Shown: one piece after another, positions 1 through 14,329 of the stretch
How positions within the stretch are numbered: position 1 is the stretch's first letter
Layout of the letters: each line of letters starts with the position of its first letter
DNA from: Xylocopa sonorina
Taxonomy: Eukaryota > Arthropoda > Insecta > Hymenoptera > Apidae
NCBI RefSeq assembly: GCF_050948175.1
Contig: NC_135200.1
Coordinates: forward strand, 5,509,001-5,573,000
Reading direction: 5' to 3'
DNA: 64,000 nt
Program-made: the position numbers and the translations under genes
Notes under the pieces: generated by a model
Databases searched by the model: none
What the model saw: only the letters and a program-made list of their open reading frames with translations
What the model was told of the DNA's origin: nothing

Positions 1-668
1 TAGAATCTTACAGATATCCCTAAAAAAACTCGATTATCAAGTCTCAACCTCGAAATCTTCGCTGTAGAAAATTGTTGCGTCTTAAGAATTTCTCTGAGAA
101 ACTCCGTGAAGTCTCAGCTTCGAAGTCCGCGCGGAAAGTTAAATTTTCGCGGTGCAAAATTCCAGTGTCTCCGCAAAGATTCCTCTGAAAAGCTTGACGA
201 AATCTCGAACAACCGAAGGAACAGCGTTAGAGTCTGAGAGAGTCTAGCGATAGACAACGCGCGACCAATGGGAATTCGTTAGAAATCGGACTCGCGTGTT
301 TGAATGATCGCGCGAAACGCAACGCTCGACTTTATGCAAACGAGCCGGGTGGAAGGATCGCGAAAGGTGGCCGAACGGTTCGGGGAAGGCGAAAAAAGAA
401 AGGAGATCGTGTTTTGAATGCGACGCTCGCGAGAAGTAACGCTGAGAGAGATCCAGTTATCGAGAGACTTTTATGGAGAGGTCGCGGCTGCTACGGAGCG
501 AAACGACGACGCGCGCCTCTTTTCCAACTACGTGGATTCCTCGTCGACGCTCTGCGCACACCTTGCCAGTGACTCAACCATTTTTCTTTTTTCTACGCTT
601 TTTCGTTTATTTCTCGCTTTCGTTTCGTCATCGAGCCGACCTTTCGAACCCACTATCCATACTTGTAC

Positions 669-713
669 AGAGAGAGAGAGAGAGAAAGAAAGAGATATAT
701 ATATATATATATT
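669..713. repeat. (AG)n followed by (AT)n microsatellite
   Basis: A run of AG dinucleotides is followed by an AT run in gene-free DNA. It is a simple repeat by direct reading. Confidence 0.9.
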
Positions 714-3514
714 CAAACATGTCAACAACAAACTCTTGCTTAATTCCATTTGGAAATTTTTCTACAGATCGAATCGTGTAACACGCGGTAACAGCGTAAC
801 CCAGTTAACTGCGTTTGTGTCGTACAAAAAATATACACGTATATATAACCGTATTTACCAATTAGTATTCTAATTCCACTATTCAGCGAACTCTGAGGGA
901 GATCTTATTTCAACCCTCCCTCGATCCTCTCCAAGTAAATTGAAATTTTCCCCGATTCAACGAGCAATTTAATTATAGAGCTAATTCGATATATACATGT
1001 GGAGCATCTAGAGTTATTTATTTCAGTGGGTCACATTGTTCCTTCGAAAATAATCTAGCGAACGCGACCCAGCGAAGGTTTAAGAAAAGCTCGACTGCTG
1101 TCGAGGCACGTTGGACGCGGACGAAGGACGGGATCGGAGCTACGATCGGTCCGTGAAATCGACCGCGGTCTCCGCCGATCGATCTCTCGACGGCTCTGAC
1201 TAATTCCGTCGAATGAATCATTCCATCCACTCTCGAAAGAACACGGCCAAAGTGCATTGCACCGGACCGAATTGAACTTGAATCCCCGACGCAGCTCGCG
1301 GTTGCTCGTGAGATAACGCGCGTTTCTTTAAATAGTTTACACGGCGGTTGCGCAAGCAAGTCGAGCGAGGATGTCAAATTTCGGATGTCGGAATCTAGCG
1401 AAGATGGGGCGAGTTTTATCGATCGAATCGAAACACACTTTAGCGGGGGAAGAATCGATGAGAACTTTGATATTCTTGCGTTATCAATGCCGATAGAAAT
1501 GATTAAACATGTAGAATTCGATGTCCTTTCTCTTGTCAGATTCTGTAATTAAGTAAAGTAGATCGAACAGTAACAGTGACAACCATTTCTTTTTACATCC
1601 ACAGTGTCTTTGCGTCAGTCCTTTCTACCTAGTTTTTCTGGATCAAATATATTTTCATTGCGACGATTCCAAATTTACCTGTCTAACAAAGAAACGAATC
1701 TTCAGAAAAAAGAGAAACATAATCGCTCGCAAACGAACACGCGTAGATCAGCCCAATTACGAGCAAGAGTGACCGTGCGCCAGTTTCCGTCGATCGAACT
1801 CATTCGCCTAGCGAAACTCACGGGAGAAAATGAACTTCAGAGACGATGGATGGTTCAGAAAAGCCAGAGGCGGAGGACTCGCTGGCGTCCGCGAGAAGAT
1901 TTCTAACGAGGTGACTCGTTTGTTCGCTAGGAAAGCCATATACGCGGTGTTACAATTTAATTCTCGGAACAGTCACGTTCTCTACAATCTGCATAGCGAT
2001 CGCGCATTGTAATCAAGCCTCGAGAAAATCTATACACTCCGACAAATGGATCAGTGGTCAACTGTTCGTTTCGTTAGGAAACCGTTACAATTCTCTAACG
2101 CGATGCTATTCTTTAATTTCGTTAGATTCAGTTGGTTCGTGATAAAATATACACTCAACCTCGAACATCCAATTGAAAAGGGAAAAGAAAAAAATTCAAA
2201 GAAACGCGAGCCAAATGAAGAAGGCAGTTGCAGGGATTGTTAGATGAAAATTTCGAAAATACCTTACAGCACGTTTTCAACATTATAAACGCTTAACAAC
2301 TGCTATTTCTGTTCCATAATATACATATGCTTCTATGTAACGTAAAACTGTCTGCAGTTGAAAACTTGTGGGGGTGTATACGTGTACACGTGTATCCAGG
2401 TCTAACCTAGAAATCAGTAGCCGATTGAAAGAAAAATCGCCGGTTTCACCTCCGGAGAAAAATCGAGTCTTCCGACTGGAGATGAAACCGTTCCAGTTTC
2501 CCATGCGTGACCCACTCTCCATGGGAAGGGAGCGTGATACGCGTGTGCACGCTCGCGTTCTCCTTATCGGCGCGAGCGACCACGGGCGTGGACCGGTGGT
2601 TCTCTCGCCGCACTCTCCCCTCGAGGTGGTAGTTTTTTTAGCCGCGGATCACCGAGATACAAGATTTTTTCCTTTATTTTTCACCAGCCGCGACGTACTT
2701 TCGATGGTCTTGCGTGGAGCGTTGTTTTTTACGAGTGGTCGTCTCGAGAGAAATTTTTAACCACGCCAGAAAAAGGCGTCTGAGACGTGGATTTCATCCG
2801 GATGGAGCGGGGACGTTCTTCTTACCTTTTCTTTGGAAGATCGCTGGGAACATTTTATCTGACTCTGATTTCATTCAGGCTGATATAGTAACATTCGATT
2901 CGTTGCATTTGTTTATTAGAAAGTGCCGCGACAGGATGGGAGAATGGGATATTGTAAAAGGTATAAATCGCTTTAAATGTCCTTCTGCCTTGCTTTGAAG
3001 TCCAAACTCTTTATCTGACCAGATAAAGTCGTATTATCGTGTGAACCAGCTGAATTCAATGCCAACCATCGATCATCGAAACGTAACGCAAACGCGACGG
3101 AACGGAAGAATTGATACAATTACCGCGCTCTTAAACAAAAAAAGAGAAAAAAAACAAGTTAATCAAAAAATGCTAGCAGCTTCAAGGCGATGCGTTTCAC
3201 TTAAGTTTGGACATTGATTGGCTGGTAGCAGCGGCGATAATACACGACAGATAAAACGAGAGTTATCTGTCGCGTCGTTTATATACAGAAACAAAGCTTG
3301 ATTTACGAACGTCTTCCTCGAAAAATCAGAGAGAAAATAAGAACCGTGCGCATCCCTCGAGTGATAACGTCGAGCTTTTTTCTCTCTCTCTTTCCCTCCC
3401 TACTTTTTATTTACAGTTCGCCAAGACACGGTCTCTTGTATCAGCGACAGTTCGTACAGTCGTCGCGTCGTACCGTTGACATCGATAAAAAAAATTGGTC
3501 CCCGCTAATCTGGT

Positions 3515-3543
3515 CTCCCTCTCTCTCTCTCTCTCTCTCCCTC
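3515..3543. repeat. (CT)n microsatellite
   Basis: A nearly pure CT tract in gene-free DNA. A CT-rich zone also lies just upstream (about 3380-3405). Confidence 0.9.
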
Positions 3544-6512
3544 TTACCATATTTTTGAACCGTGATTACGGTCGAGCAACTCGAGACGACGCTTCGCAAC
3601 GTCTCTTTTTCCCCTCTTTCCTTCGTTTCGCTTCCTCTCATCTCACTCTCTTCGACGATTTCGCGTTTCGCGTTCGAGAAACGTCGAACGGAACAGAATC
3701 CACGCTTTCCACGCGTTTCGAGAAAAATACGAATCTCGTGCGCGCGCGCCATTTCGAAAGGAAGCGGAGGAAAGGTAATCGATACGTTGAAACGCTTTCG
3801 AAACGGTGGCCATCGAAATGCGGTTTATCATTTCTGCGAAACGCCGGTGCCAACGTACTCGACTTGCGGATTCCACTTTCTTTTCGTTCGAAAACCCTAA
3901 ATGCGGCTGCGCAGACCGGCCGAACTTCGTAATTGAGGGGGGTTCGTTTCCAAAACCTGATCAAAGTCTTCGATTTCACTCAGCGGAAAACCGGAAACGA
4001 TCGATCCCAACGCGCGTCTAACTCGACGAGCAAAAGTATGAAATCGACGGGTGGGAAAAATGGAAAAAAGGAGGTCGCCTACATATTTTTCTCTATCCAC
4101 GATAGCGCGTCAAGTGTTTCTTACGCAACTGAAATAGTTCGAAGAAACGAACCAGATGATGATCGTCCCCCACATGATTCGTTCGTTGAGAGACACCATT
4201 CAAATGACGTAAGAAATGTTCCTCGTGTTATCACGGATAAAGAAGGTATTTGGGTGGCCTATTTTACGCGATACACCTTGTATATACAATTTGCTAGACG
4301 CGATGGAAATCTCGTGCTACATTACCAACTGATATAATATACTTCGCTACGGAGCAACCCCTTGCCCATCTGCGCTACCCCTTCTGAGACGCCCCGTGTA
4401 ACGAAGTCACCCAAAAGCTACGAAATCACTTGGGATACTAAGACTCGACACCAGAAAATTATGTAATTCCCATGGAAATCTCCGTGAGACATCGCAATCA
4501 CCGTCTGGAACCACTGAAAGATAGAAGGGAATCACTAAGAGTTCCAAGACCAACGAAATCGTCGCGTCCGTCGCAAATCTACAGAATCCCCGTCGCAAAG
4601 CTCCAGAATCCCAACGCGACCCAACAGAACCACTCTGAAATCGTGGCGAAAATCTCTGAGAGCAACCGTACCATCGATCCCCTCGAGAAGTTTCCTTCTC
4701 GAAGAACGCCCCACGAACGATATATACCTGACGATCGCGCAATGATACGAGCCGCGTATCTCAGCAACTGGTCGATGCCATTACGCGGTGCATTCGAGGA
4801 GGAACGGTTGATCGAACGACGAACAATAAACGGGGCGACGGAACAAAAGGCGCGATCAAACAAACAAGTGACGCTCGTCAAATCAGCCGCGACAAACAAC
4901 CGCGCGGTTATAAATAAATTTTTGTCGAACGCGCAGAGGGGAGACAAAGAGCGAGGAGAGGAGCGTAGATCGTTTTTTTCTTCTCCTTTTCCTCCTGGTG
5001 CTCGATAGAGGAACGTAGAGAAAGCCAGAGGGAAATTTATGGCGGTGCAACGGTCGGAGCGATCGATCGATCGATCCTCGCGGGCCTGAATGAGCGGATC
5101 GGAACGACGCGGAGTCATCGACGGTCCGATGACACGGCGGAAGGTCGCGTGATGAGACGAGGTTTTCGCCAGAGCCCGACGATTTTTATTGCACGACACC
5201 GCCGCGATTCGTCGACGTGTATATTAGTCGATGATATATTTTTTTACGACACGGATAGATAAGGGTCGGGCGACGTTGCCTCGGGATTCTTTCGAAAGGG
5301 ATCATCGACTGCGTCTGCCGTGATAAGGAATTTAGCGGGGCGCTTGCTCGCTTTCTCTCTTGCTCTCTTCACTTTTCTCCTGTCTCTTCATTTAGGAAAA
5401 ATTCTACTTTCTTTTTTTAAACCTGCGTGGAACTTTAAACATAAATCAATATCTAATTTTTCTATCGATTTCGTTATGCTTTCGGAGCGTCCTGAAGAGA
5501 CTCGAGGATTTCTCGAGCCTTTCGATGCGAAAGCTACTTAGCGGATCGAGCGCAAGCACTGAAAATTCTCTGATACGGTGCGCGGTTTGCATCGACGGCG
5601 TTCGCGTTTAAATTTAGAATTCAGCAAACACAATAATGACTTTTCCTTTCGCCATATCTACGTGAAATGTGACGTATCGCCTTATCTAAACCTTTGGTTG
5701 CTTTCGTACGACATTTTTGAGCAATTAATATTGACGATCACCGAGAAACACCGTGTATTTTGCTTGTTATTGTTTGACGACTAATCAAACTTTGAACTTC
5801 CGTTATAAATTTCGCGGATTACGCGCTTAGTTCTTGTTGGAATTTGTTTTCTTCTTTTTTTTTTTTACAAAACTGTGTACTATTCTGTTCGCTCTAAAAG
5901 AAAGCAACACGATAGAAACGTGTGGAAACAAATGAGGAAACTATTTTGCAAAATTTTCTATAAAAATACACCAATACGCCTTCGAATCGACAAAATTTTA
6001 CTAACGACGACAATTTTTGTAAAACGTGATATTCAGTTGTAAAGTCGTTTTTTGTCAGCAAGCGATTTTTACGAGAAAAATGAAAAGAAGTCTGTACGTG
6101 ATCGATAATATTGTGGTTATACGACAAATATTGATAATATTATTGATCGTGCGCGATCGATAATGAAGGGTTAAGGTTAAAATATTATGACGTATTGATT
6201 AGCAATATTACCGTCGAATCGAATTAATCAATATCATCGATGGGTGTACAGACTAGATCGTCACCTGTTCTAGGATTTATAATATCCTGCTATACATACT
6301 TCGAATAAAATAAAGATTTCCTTCCAATAAAGAAGAAAATACCGGAAATAAATAATAAAGATCGTTAGCAACGCGAATAAAAAAAAATCAACGACGTCTA
6401 CTGTTATTCTCACTTGAAAATCACTACCGTATATATTTCCTCTTTCTACGAGAGAAAAAGAAGCACAAAAAAAGGGGAAAAATCGGAAGATGTATCCAGA
6501 AACGATACCCAC

Positions 6513-6625
6513 CTGGGAGCATTGATGATCGGTCGGCCCATTGCCCGTTGCTGGCGCTTCTCGTTGCTGGGAAGGCGCAGGTAATCTTGGTCGCCAAAGA
6601 GGAACAGATCCTTTGAAATAATCAT
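6513..6625 (-). CDS. Candidate first coding exon of an unidentified gene
   Basis: On the minus strand an ATG at 6625-6623 opens 37 codons starting MIISKDLFLFGDQDYLRLPS and ending near GRPIINAP. The frame then reaches a good splice donor (CCCAG|GTGGGT, exon end 6513, phase 2). Codon choice and residue mix look like protein (third positions are mostly G/C, few rare residues), unlike the open frames around it. The first in-frame ATG is preceded by GTGGAC, a modest start context. I do not recognise the protein family and no following exon is visible between here and position 1, so the rest of the gene would have to lie beyond the window after a long intron. It could still be a chance frame. Confidence 0.4.
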
Positions 6626-9600
6626 GTCCACCGTGTGGTTCCCGGTTATAGCTGCCCGCCTCTCTCTCTTATCTTTCTCTCACTGCCGAACCACGGGCTG
6701 AACAACGCACCACGACGACGACAACAACCGCGACGTGAAACGCGACGGAATATCGTCACCCAAGTCCCGCCACCTGAACGCGACCGACGCGATCTCGAAC
6801 GATCCTTCACCACCGCGACTTACTTGCTGCAGCTGCTGTTTGTCGTCAGCAAACGAACATTTTCGCCAGCTATCCACGCGGCACCGTGACGATTCTCTCT
6901 CCGGACACCTGGTCGCGAGCATTAAGTCCGGTAACTATGACAAAATCGATCGATCCTCGGCTGGCTCGAACCGAAAAAGTGTCTCTGTCTCGATGGTAAC
7001 TCGGTGGAAACTCGAAAACGATCTGTCTTTGGTAGAATCGTCCGGTTTCGATTCTATAAGAGACGATTAACGATCAAAGTTCGCAGTTCGGAAGTCCCAG
7101 TGAAAACGTTGCGCTTCCAGCGGATCGTGGGTGTACACGCGGCGCACGAGGACGAAGAACTTGTCGGTAGAGCCCCGTGGGGATCAATGGTGCACGTCTG
7201 GAAAAGAAAAAGAACAGAGCTGTAGCGGTTCCACCCTGCTGACGAGGATATTATATACGAGGTGATATCAATTTCTGAGTGAAGAACAATGATAAGTGCG
7301 TAGGAACATTGTACAACGGTATACATCGTAGATTTCTCAAGCTCTTCGAGTGTTATGATAGGACAGGATATATTAGGGTTTTTATTGTATTTTAGAGAAA
7401 CAAGCAAACATTGGCAGTTCTCTTTTTGGGCATAACTAATGATCTCGCGATATGATTTCTGTGACACGACTGTAGTTGTTCAAGATGCAAATTATACATT
7501 CTAAATCTCTATTTTCACAACTATTAACAAAATTATCCCTTTTATAAACGTGCGAAAGAAAGTGTGATGAAAAAGGAGAGAATTGTTTAAATACCAAATT
7601 GGACCAGTAAATTATAAAACAATATTACATGATCCTGAAAATGTGGATTGAAATTTCCTAGCTTGTCGTGATAGACATTCGTTCCCCTAGTGCAGGACTT
7701 AGTCAGATTCCACTGGAAATAAAACAAAATTAACGGGGTAGAATTGAAAATAGCAAAACTACCAAAGAATGTCAAGTTCCTCTATTTTCAAGCGCACTGT
7801 CTATTCACGATGTAGCTTGTTCCCGCTGTAGGGACAATTTTAATACGACTCGCAGGCCGTAAGTTTAAAATTACGAGCGGTCTGTCCCGACGACGCGTAT
7901 ATCGTCGACTTGATGATACAACTGACCAAGTTCACTTGCATTTTCTAAACCAAGATTGCGATCTTCGCCAAACGCATTTTCTTTCCACGGGAAACTCGTT
8001 CGAACCTCGCGTACGCACGCACATACACACATAAACCCAACGATATCAAAAACAATATGAAATGTAAATTACCATAAAATTATACGCGTATGGAATGCAA
8101 GCATTTATATACGCGTAACAGATATATTTGATTTTTCAAACACCTTTCCGCGTGCAAGCGGACTAACAAGAAATCCGTGCGCGTACTTGCACCTTATTGC
8201 GCGGGTATAAACTTAAAATTTCCATTCATCGAAAGGTAAGAAACGTGAACCCGGTTAGTCTTATCGATAATCTAACGGATATCTGATATTCGTTCGCACG
8301 AATGCCTGGGATATACGCTACATTCGGTAGAAAAGTGCTCGCGGTTCACGCGTTCATTCATGCTCGTCTATTAGCGGCACCGAAGGTAATCGCGTCCGCC
8401 GAGTAATCCGTTACCGGTGGCGAGGCCGTTGCAAAAACGGAGCAGAACGAGCTTTCCGCGCGAAAATAACGGCTTTCGGGTCGAACGCGCGTTACAACGA
8501 TAACGAGAGCTTAAAGAAGAAAAAAAAAAAAAAAAACTCGATATTATTTTCAGCCCGGCCTAACGGCACGGTTTGTTACCCGTTTCTCTCCTCTTGCTCG
8601 CCTCGAACCCGCTTCAGCCTGTCCCGAAAACCGCGTGACCGATGCTACGTTTCTTTCTTCTCCCGGGTATTCCAAAACGTTTGAAACCTTTTAACTGGGA
8701 CGACGTTTGTGTCTCTCGTGAACGATGCCACCATTACCGTGCACACGGAGCAATTAAAAGAGGAAACTTTTCAATGAACCTACACGCCGTATTGTAATCC
8801 AATTAAACGGCCGCAAAACGGTACCCCTTTTGATCCCGGCTGTTGTGTCGCGGGGCCATTTTCCGTTGCTTCGCACGCAACGGGCGGAAAGAGAGCGCGT
8901 TATTGTGCCCCGAAAAAAAACGTGATGCACGTCGCACGGCGAAGTTAAAACGCCGAGGAACCGTGCGTCGAAACGGCCTATTGTAGCCGGGAGATACTCC
9001 AAACAAGCCCCGGCGGAACGTAAATAAAAAGCGCTGGCAACATTTCTCGCCGCGCGACGTTTACAGCTTCCGAGGCCCGACGACAAAGAAGCATTTAAAA
9101 AATCCGCTTCGATTTCGCGAAACGGAGCAACGCGCACACGTGCGCGCGCGTGCACGCATGCGCGTCACGTACACGTATATATGGGTCACCTATTTTTGCC
9201 CGACAACGCGTACGCGCGCGCACGCTCGCCAGGACCCACCACTCGCGGCTGAACGTATGCACCCGTCGATCGACTTCCGAATTCTTCGCATAATCCGAAT
9301 CGCCGCCATCGTGGCCGCTATTTACCGGCAAGATTTGTAGCTGCCGCGCTCCTGGAATCGTCGCGGAATCGTCGCGAGGGAAAAACCGCAGAGGCGGTTA
9401 CTGCGCCGCGCCTCGAGCTGACGAAGTAAATCGAGCGGAGACGCACACGCGCGCGCCGCGTGCACCGCAGAATGTGTCTCGTCCCATATTTACATCGCGC
9501 CAATTTTCACCCGCCAACTGTTAAACATTAGTTACGGATGAGCGACCGGCGTATACGAGTCGCCCATGCGCCTTCTTGTACGAGAGCGTATCGCCAGGTA

Positions 9601-12600
9601 CATCCTCCTTGCTGCTGTTTCACCGGGGATGAATTTGATAGGCGTTCCTAATTAGTCGGGACGACACGTACATGCACTCCTAAGAGACACGATCGGCTAG
9701 CAACTCCGTCGTTTTAAATCGCCACGGTCACGCGCGCGATACACAGCCGCGCGCTCCGGATCGTCGATTGATGTTTCCATTTCCGTTCGACGGATCCGTC
9801 GAGCGTGTCAACCTTCGAACGTGACGATGCCCCCCGTCCTGTTTTTAAGCGGCTACCAAACGCCGCGTATCGGGGGATGGAGAACGTTGAGGAAGGTTAT
9901 GGCGCTGGGTTGGACGCGAGAGGCGGTCCGAAAATATTGGTATAGATAAAAAAAAAGTTTTCGCAGATCCGACCAGCCGTTCCTCTTTTTTTATCGCTTT
10001 CGTACGGCGTGTTTTCTTTACCCATACTCGCCAGCGTTATATACGAATTTTTTCTCTTTTTTTTTTTTAATGTCGAACGCGCGACTCGTACGCTCGCAAC
10101 GCTTTCGACGCGCGAACAAACTCGAGGCTCGCAGTTTTCGAAACTCGCAGGCGAGATGGATTTCTAATAACGCTGAAGGTATATTTAGCGACGCTCGCTA
10201 TCAATGAGAATATACACGACGTGATTAAGAACAATTATTCCATCGGGAGTAGTACGCTCCATGTTCACGGGTGCAACGATCTCAGATTGCTAAATGGCGA
10301 GATCAATGAACACGATCGATAGCTGTGATCGAGATTTCGATTTCGCGGCTCGATTATTGGCCGACCATGCGACGATCGAACGACACTTTAAATGACAATT
10401 TTGTAACAGAGTATTAGTTTCTCGAATCGTTCGCGAAACACTGTACATCGTACGGTTACATTTATTTAGTTGGAACGATAGAAAAGTAAGTGAATTTAAT
10501 AAACGCAACTTTTGTCATTTTCTTCCAGCGACGTTAAAAGGCGCACCTCGCGTCGTACACCATGAATAAACTAATCGCGATGTAATTAAGCTTACGAGTG
10601 GAACGGCAGAAAGAGACAGAACGTGCGCGCAATACAGGGGCGAGATAAGAATAGGCGAATAACAGCGCGCGGAGAAAAGCTAATTTGGCACGGACAAAGG
10701 AAACATAAACAATGCAAACGCGGCTGTTTGATAAGGCAACCCAGCAGTGTGCCGCTTAATTTTTCCATCCCCACGGCCGGCTAATTACGACGGAATCGGA
10801 CGCGTGAGCGGTGTAAAAACACGTACTTATCCTGATTTACTTGATTAGAATACACAAGTCAACCGGTTGGATTTGTTCCAAAGCGAAGTTGTTCCTTTCA
10901 ACGCAACAACCGTCCGGCCTAATCGGTGTATTCGAGCATCAGAAATCAAATGCACACCTACTTAATTAAATAACCGCCAACGAAAATACGAGCCGCCGTC
11001 CCTATCGATTGATAGCGTCCCTTCTCGGCTGCAACTGCGCCTCGACGATGAAAATAACTGTCGAACACGCGCGGGAAATAATTTTTTTTACAATAAAAAT
11101 AGAGATGGAAAGAATTCGTGGTCTATATTTAGGTGACCTATGCTCCAATTTTTTTCCAATCGGATTATTCTTGACTCGAATAGTCCGTCTCGAATTTTCT
11201 AGATACGAAATATAGCTATAGAAAGAACAGGCAGAAAGATAAGGTGTTGTCGACTCGTAGCAAAGTCTACTATTCGTCGATTAGATAGAGAATTAGAAAG
11301 GTTGGTGAATTTAACGAAGAAAGCGGCGCAACGGAGCCGCGAATACCGAACGTTAATAAACTTCCACCCATCGCGCGTCTTATTTTTTTAATACAAAACC
11401 TTTGACAGTATTAATCTCCTACGTTAATGAGATTTTTTATAAATTGCTCCGAGTATATTTGCGAGATACGTTTTTCGAATGAAGAAGATTGGTTACACTG
11501 CAACAGCCACCCAATTAAGTGTTATTATGAAAAACCGATATTTATAATACCTACGGTAGGTAAGGTCAGCGTATTGGTGATAAGGTCATTGCAAGAATGT
11601 CGTACGCGTCCTTCGCTTGTTCGTCCTCGAGCGTAAAAGAATTAATTTTTAATGCGAAAATATCTGCCTTCGTTTAATCCCGCGTAAAATCCTTCGCTGC
11701 GCAACAAAATTTTTCGTACGTACCTTTCAACGTTTGTTTACATTCTTGACTCGACTTCGAAATGTCAGAATGGAATTTCCTTGGAAGGCTTATGTCGCAA
11801 CCGGTACGACTATCGGAGCAACTACGCGTATACAAGGTTCTGCTAAAAACAAAATACGACGGAATAGCGAACGTAAATGCTGAACAGTGATATTCGCGGT
11901 GAAGAGAAATATTCATATTCTAGGATCACGATCGAGAAATTTCCCTACGATAAGGGCATAAACGTACGGTGAACCTCTGAACGAGAAAACGCCGGTCGCA
12001 GTGAACGACCCTACGCCCTTGATACTCTCGAAACACGTTCACTGCGTTTCAAAGTCGCAGTTAAAACGAATGTGTTCACGGGATGAGGAAAACGAGAGAA
12101 CGATCAAACGCTACGCTACGGAAAAAGAAAGAACGAAAAATAAGGTCGATTCGATGCCGCTACCGAAACGCGTCACAACATTTCGCGAACGAGAATTCTT
12201 AAAGTAGCACGTTACGGGTCGCGATAACTGTCCGCATTCGCGAGAATCTCGATTGTCGTGAATCAAGGATACACGAGAACCCGGAATGCCATCTCGTTGA
12301 GATTCGAACGTCAGCGGGTGGGTTACCACTCCGATTTTACGGGTTAATAAAAGAAAGAGTAAAAAAAAAAAACAAAGTACAACTTTAGAAGGCAGCGGTT
12401 ATAGAGTCGAAAACTACTCACGTAAAAAGCACGAAAGGCTCCAGTTGTTCCTCGTTGTTATCGTAGCATCGATCAAGATACGTGCTCGATCGCACAGGGG
12501 AACCCGAAGAAGAACTTCAGTAGGTCTCGAGTTCGATGTTGGCCGTAGCCGGTATCTTCGGCCTCGTCGTCCTCGGCGTCGTCCTCCTCGTAGCTCCTGT

Positions 12601-12874
12601 CACACATGCACTGTGCATCGGCCACGAACATGCGGCCATTGCGCGGCAACGCAGTCAATGAACCCGCATTGCTTTTCACCCGGAGTCTTTTGCCTTTTTT
12701 CTCTTCTTTTCCCTCCTTAAAGCCCTGCACGCGCGCACTATTGCCGGCCTGTATCCGCGGATCTTCGGCCGCACACTCACGACATATATTCCGGTGGCGG
12801 TTTTGCACGAGGAACACCCGACCCTCCCGGTGTCACTGACTCTCTTGCCTCTTCCTGCACCGTGTCGTCGTTAA

Positions 12875-12902
12875 CTCTCTCTCTCTTTCTCTCTCTCTCT
12901 CT
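12875..12902. repeat. (CT)n microsatellite
   Basis: CT dinucleotide run with one interruption, inside the CT-rich zone upstream of 13 kb. Confidence 0.9.
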
Positions 12903-13163
12903 CCTTTTCGTATGTCTGTGTGTATGTGTACGTGTGTGATACGCGGGTGCGCACGCGCGTGTTTCACGTCTCTCCTCACTTTCGCACGTATATATACATA
13001 CGTATGTATACGTCGCGACGAAAATCTCTCTCTGTCCCTCTTTTATTTTTCTCGTTCTCTCTCTTCCTACCTTCGTATGTTCGTTCAGTGACCCGCTGTC
13101 TCTCTCTCTTTCCAACACCAGTGCAACGCGCGACTTTACGCCAGTTTTTCCTATTCTTTTTTA

Positions 13164-13206
13164 TACATATTTGTATATATATATATGTATATACGTGTAT
13201 ATATGG
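13164..13206. repeat. (TA)n-rich imperfect tract
   Basis: Interrupted TA/GTATA repeats in gene-free DNA. Confidence 0.75.
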
Positions 13207-14205
13207 TTATCCGCGACTTGCGAGGAAAGAAAAGCGAAATACAAATAAACAAAGAGTTATGCGTATAGATAGAGAATAAGGGGGTCGCGTTGGTGTAGTA
13301 TTTACGCGCACTCGTATCGGAGTGACTCGTTACCGGAGTCTCGTGTCCCCCCAGAAGTTCGACCACAGCTTCGCGACGCGACACTCACGGCGGTCGGACG
13401 CAGACTGAATCGGACGCTACGCGCCTCGCTCGTGTATGTTGCCAGAACGTCCCTCCCCTATCCACCCTCCCTCTTTCACACTCGTTCTCTTTCTCTTCCC
13501 CCTATTTACTTCGCTCCGCGGTGGCTATCAGCTCATGCCAGACTCCGGGCTCATTTTAACTGGCGACGCGCGAATTCACGATCAGAACGAAGGGTAGGGA
13601 TGCATTCGTGAGATTCAGGATTTTTCGTCACCGGAGCTTTCTGCTTTTGTCCGGCATAGAATGGTCGACGGCCACTGATAAAAACTTGAGCGACACGATG
13701 TATTGACGTTTAAATGGCCAACGAAGTTTCTGGGCTACCGTACAGACATCCTTTTCCGTCCCATCGTTTTTCTTTCGTTACCTCTTTCGAATTTCGAATA
13801 AACAGACAAATATCTACAAATGATGTTTGATAAATTCAAGTACCATTAATATGTTTAGACAAAAAGAATGCATAATACGTTTCAAGTATTGATTAGAACA
13901 TTTTCACTAGGGGTCATTAACCTTTGAGAATCTACGATTTATATATTATATCCGTTGTTCAATTACGTCATGGAACGAGTAATATTCTATAATTCATTAA
14001 GCCATACTTTTCGTATTCAAGGCCGCTAGTGGTCCTAAATAGTAAAGAAAATTAATTTCATAATTTAATTCAGGAGGTCGATGTTTTCCGGTTTTCTCTT
14101 CAAAATTTTATTTCCTAAATATATTACAAACTTTATTTGTATATCTATTGCATAATTGGAATAAAATTGTAATTGAATAATTACTCTATTTAATTACCTT
14201 AGAGA

Positions 14206-14211
14206 TTTATT
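14206..14211 (-). terminator. Possible poly(A) signal of the DHX36-like gene
   Basis: AATAAA on the minus strand about 120 nt past the helicase stop codon. It is the first full match I found downstream. The cleavage site is not defined. Confidence 0.4.
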
Positions 14212-14329
14212 TAATCTAGATAATTGAAAAGGGTGTCAGAAACCCACATTGCTCGAGCTATTTTAACGTACACACTAAAGCAGTAATCGAGGTAATTACG
14301 TGAATTATCAAAAATGTATAGAACCATGC

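Larger units (their letters stand above)
1..6512. other. Gene-free stretch, left flank
   Basis: I see no defensible exon here. Open frames of up to about 200 codons exist (for example 4472-5008 on plus and 4579-5199 on minus), but they overlap each other on opposite strands, lack domain-like composition and have no convincing splice partners. The stretch holds an (AG)n/(AT)n tract at 669-713, a CT tract at 3515-3543 and scattered poly-A/T runs. It could be the first intron of the gene that begins at the minus-strand exon 6513-6625, which ends in a splice donor pointing into this region. That link is inference. Confidence 0.5.
6626..14200. other. Gene-free stretch with CT-rich, promoter-like zone
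   Basis: No exon was supported. There is a poly-A run near 8520-8536. A dense CT/CpG zone lies at about 12780-13560, with two minus-strand GTGAGTGT donor-like sites (exon ends 12781 and 13389). These could mark untranslated first exons of a minus-strand gene, possibly the one carrying the 6513-6625 exon, but nothing proves it. The rest is moderately GC-rich DNA with short chance frames. Confidence 0.4.

Noticed and set aside
4472..5199. 178-codon plus frame and 206-codon minus frame overlapping each other
   Set aside because: Opposite-strand frames over the same GC-rich DNA, with no recognisable domain and no splice partners.
12473..12817. Minus-strand frame with an acidic run (YEEDDAEDDEAED)
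   Set aside because: The acidic run comes from a simple GTC/CTC-type repeat, the rest is unremarkable, and no start or splice context supports it.
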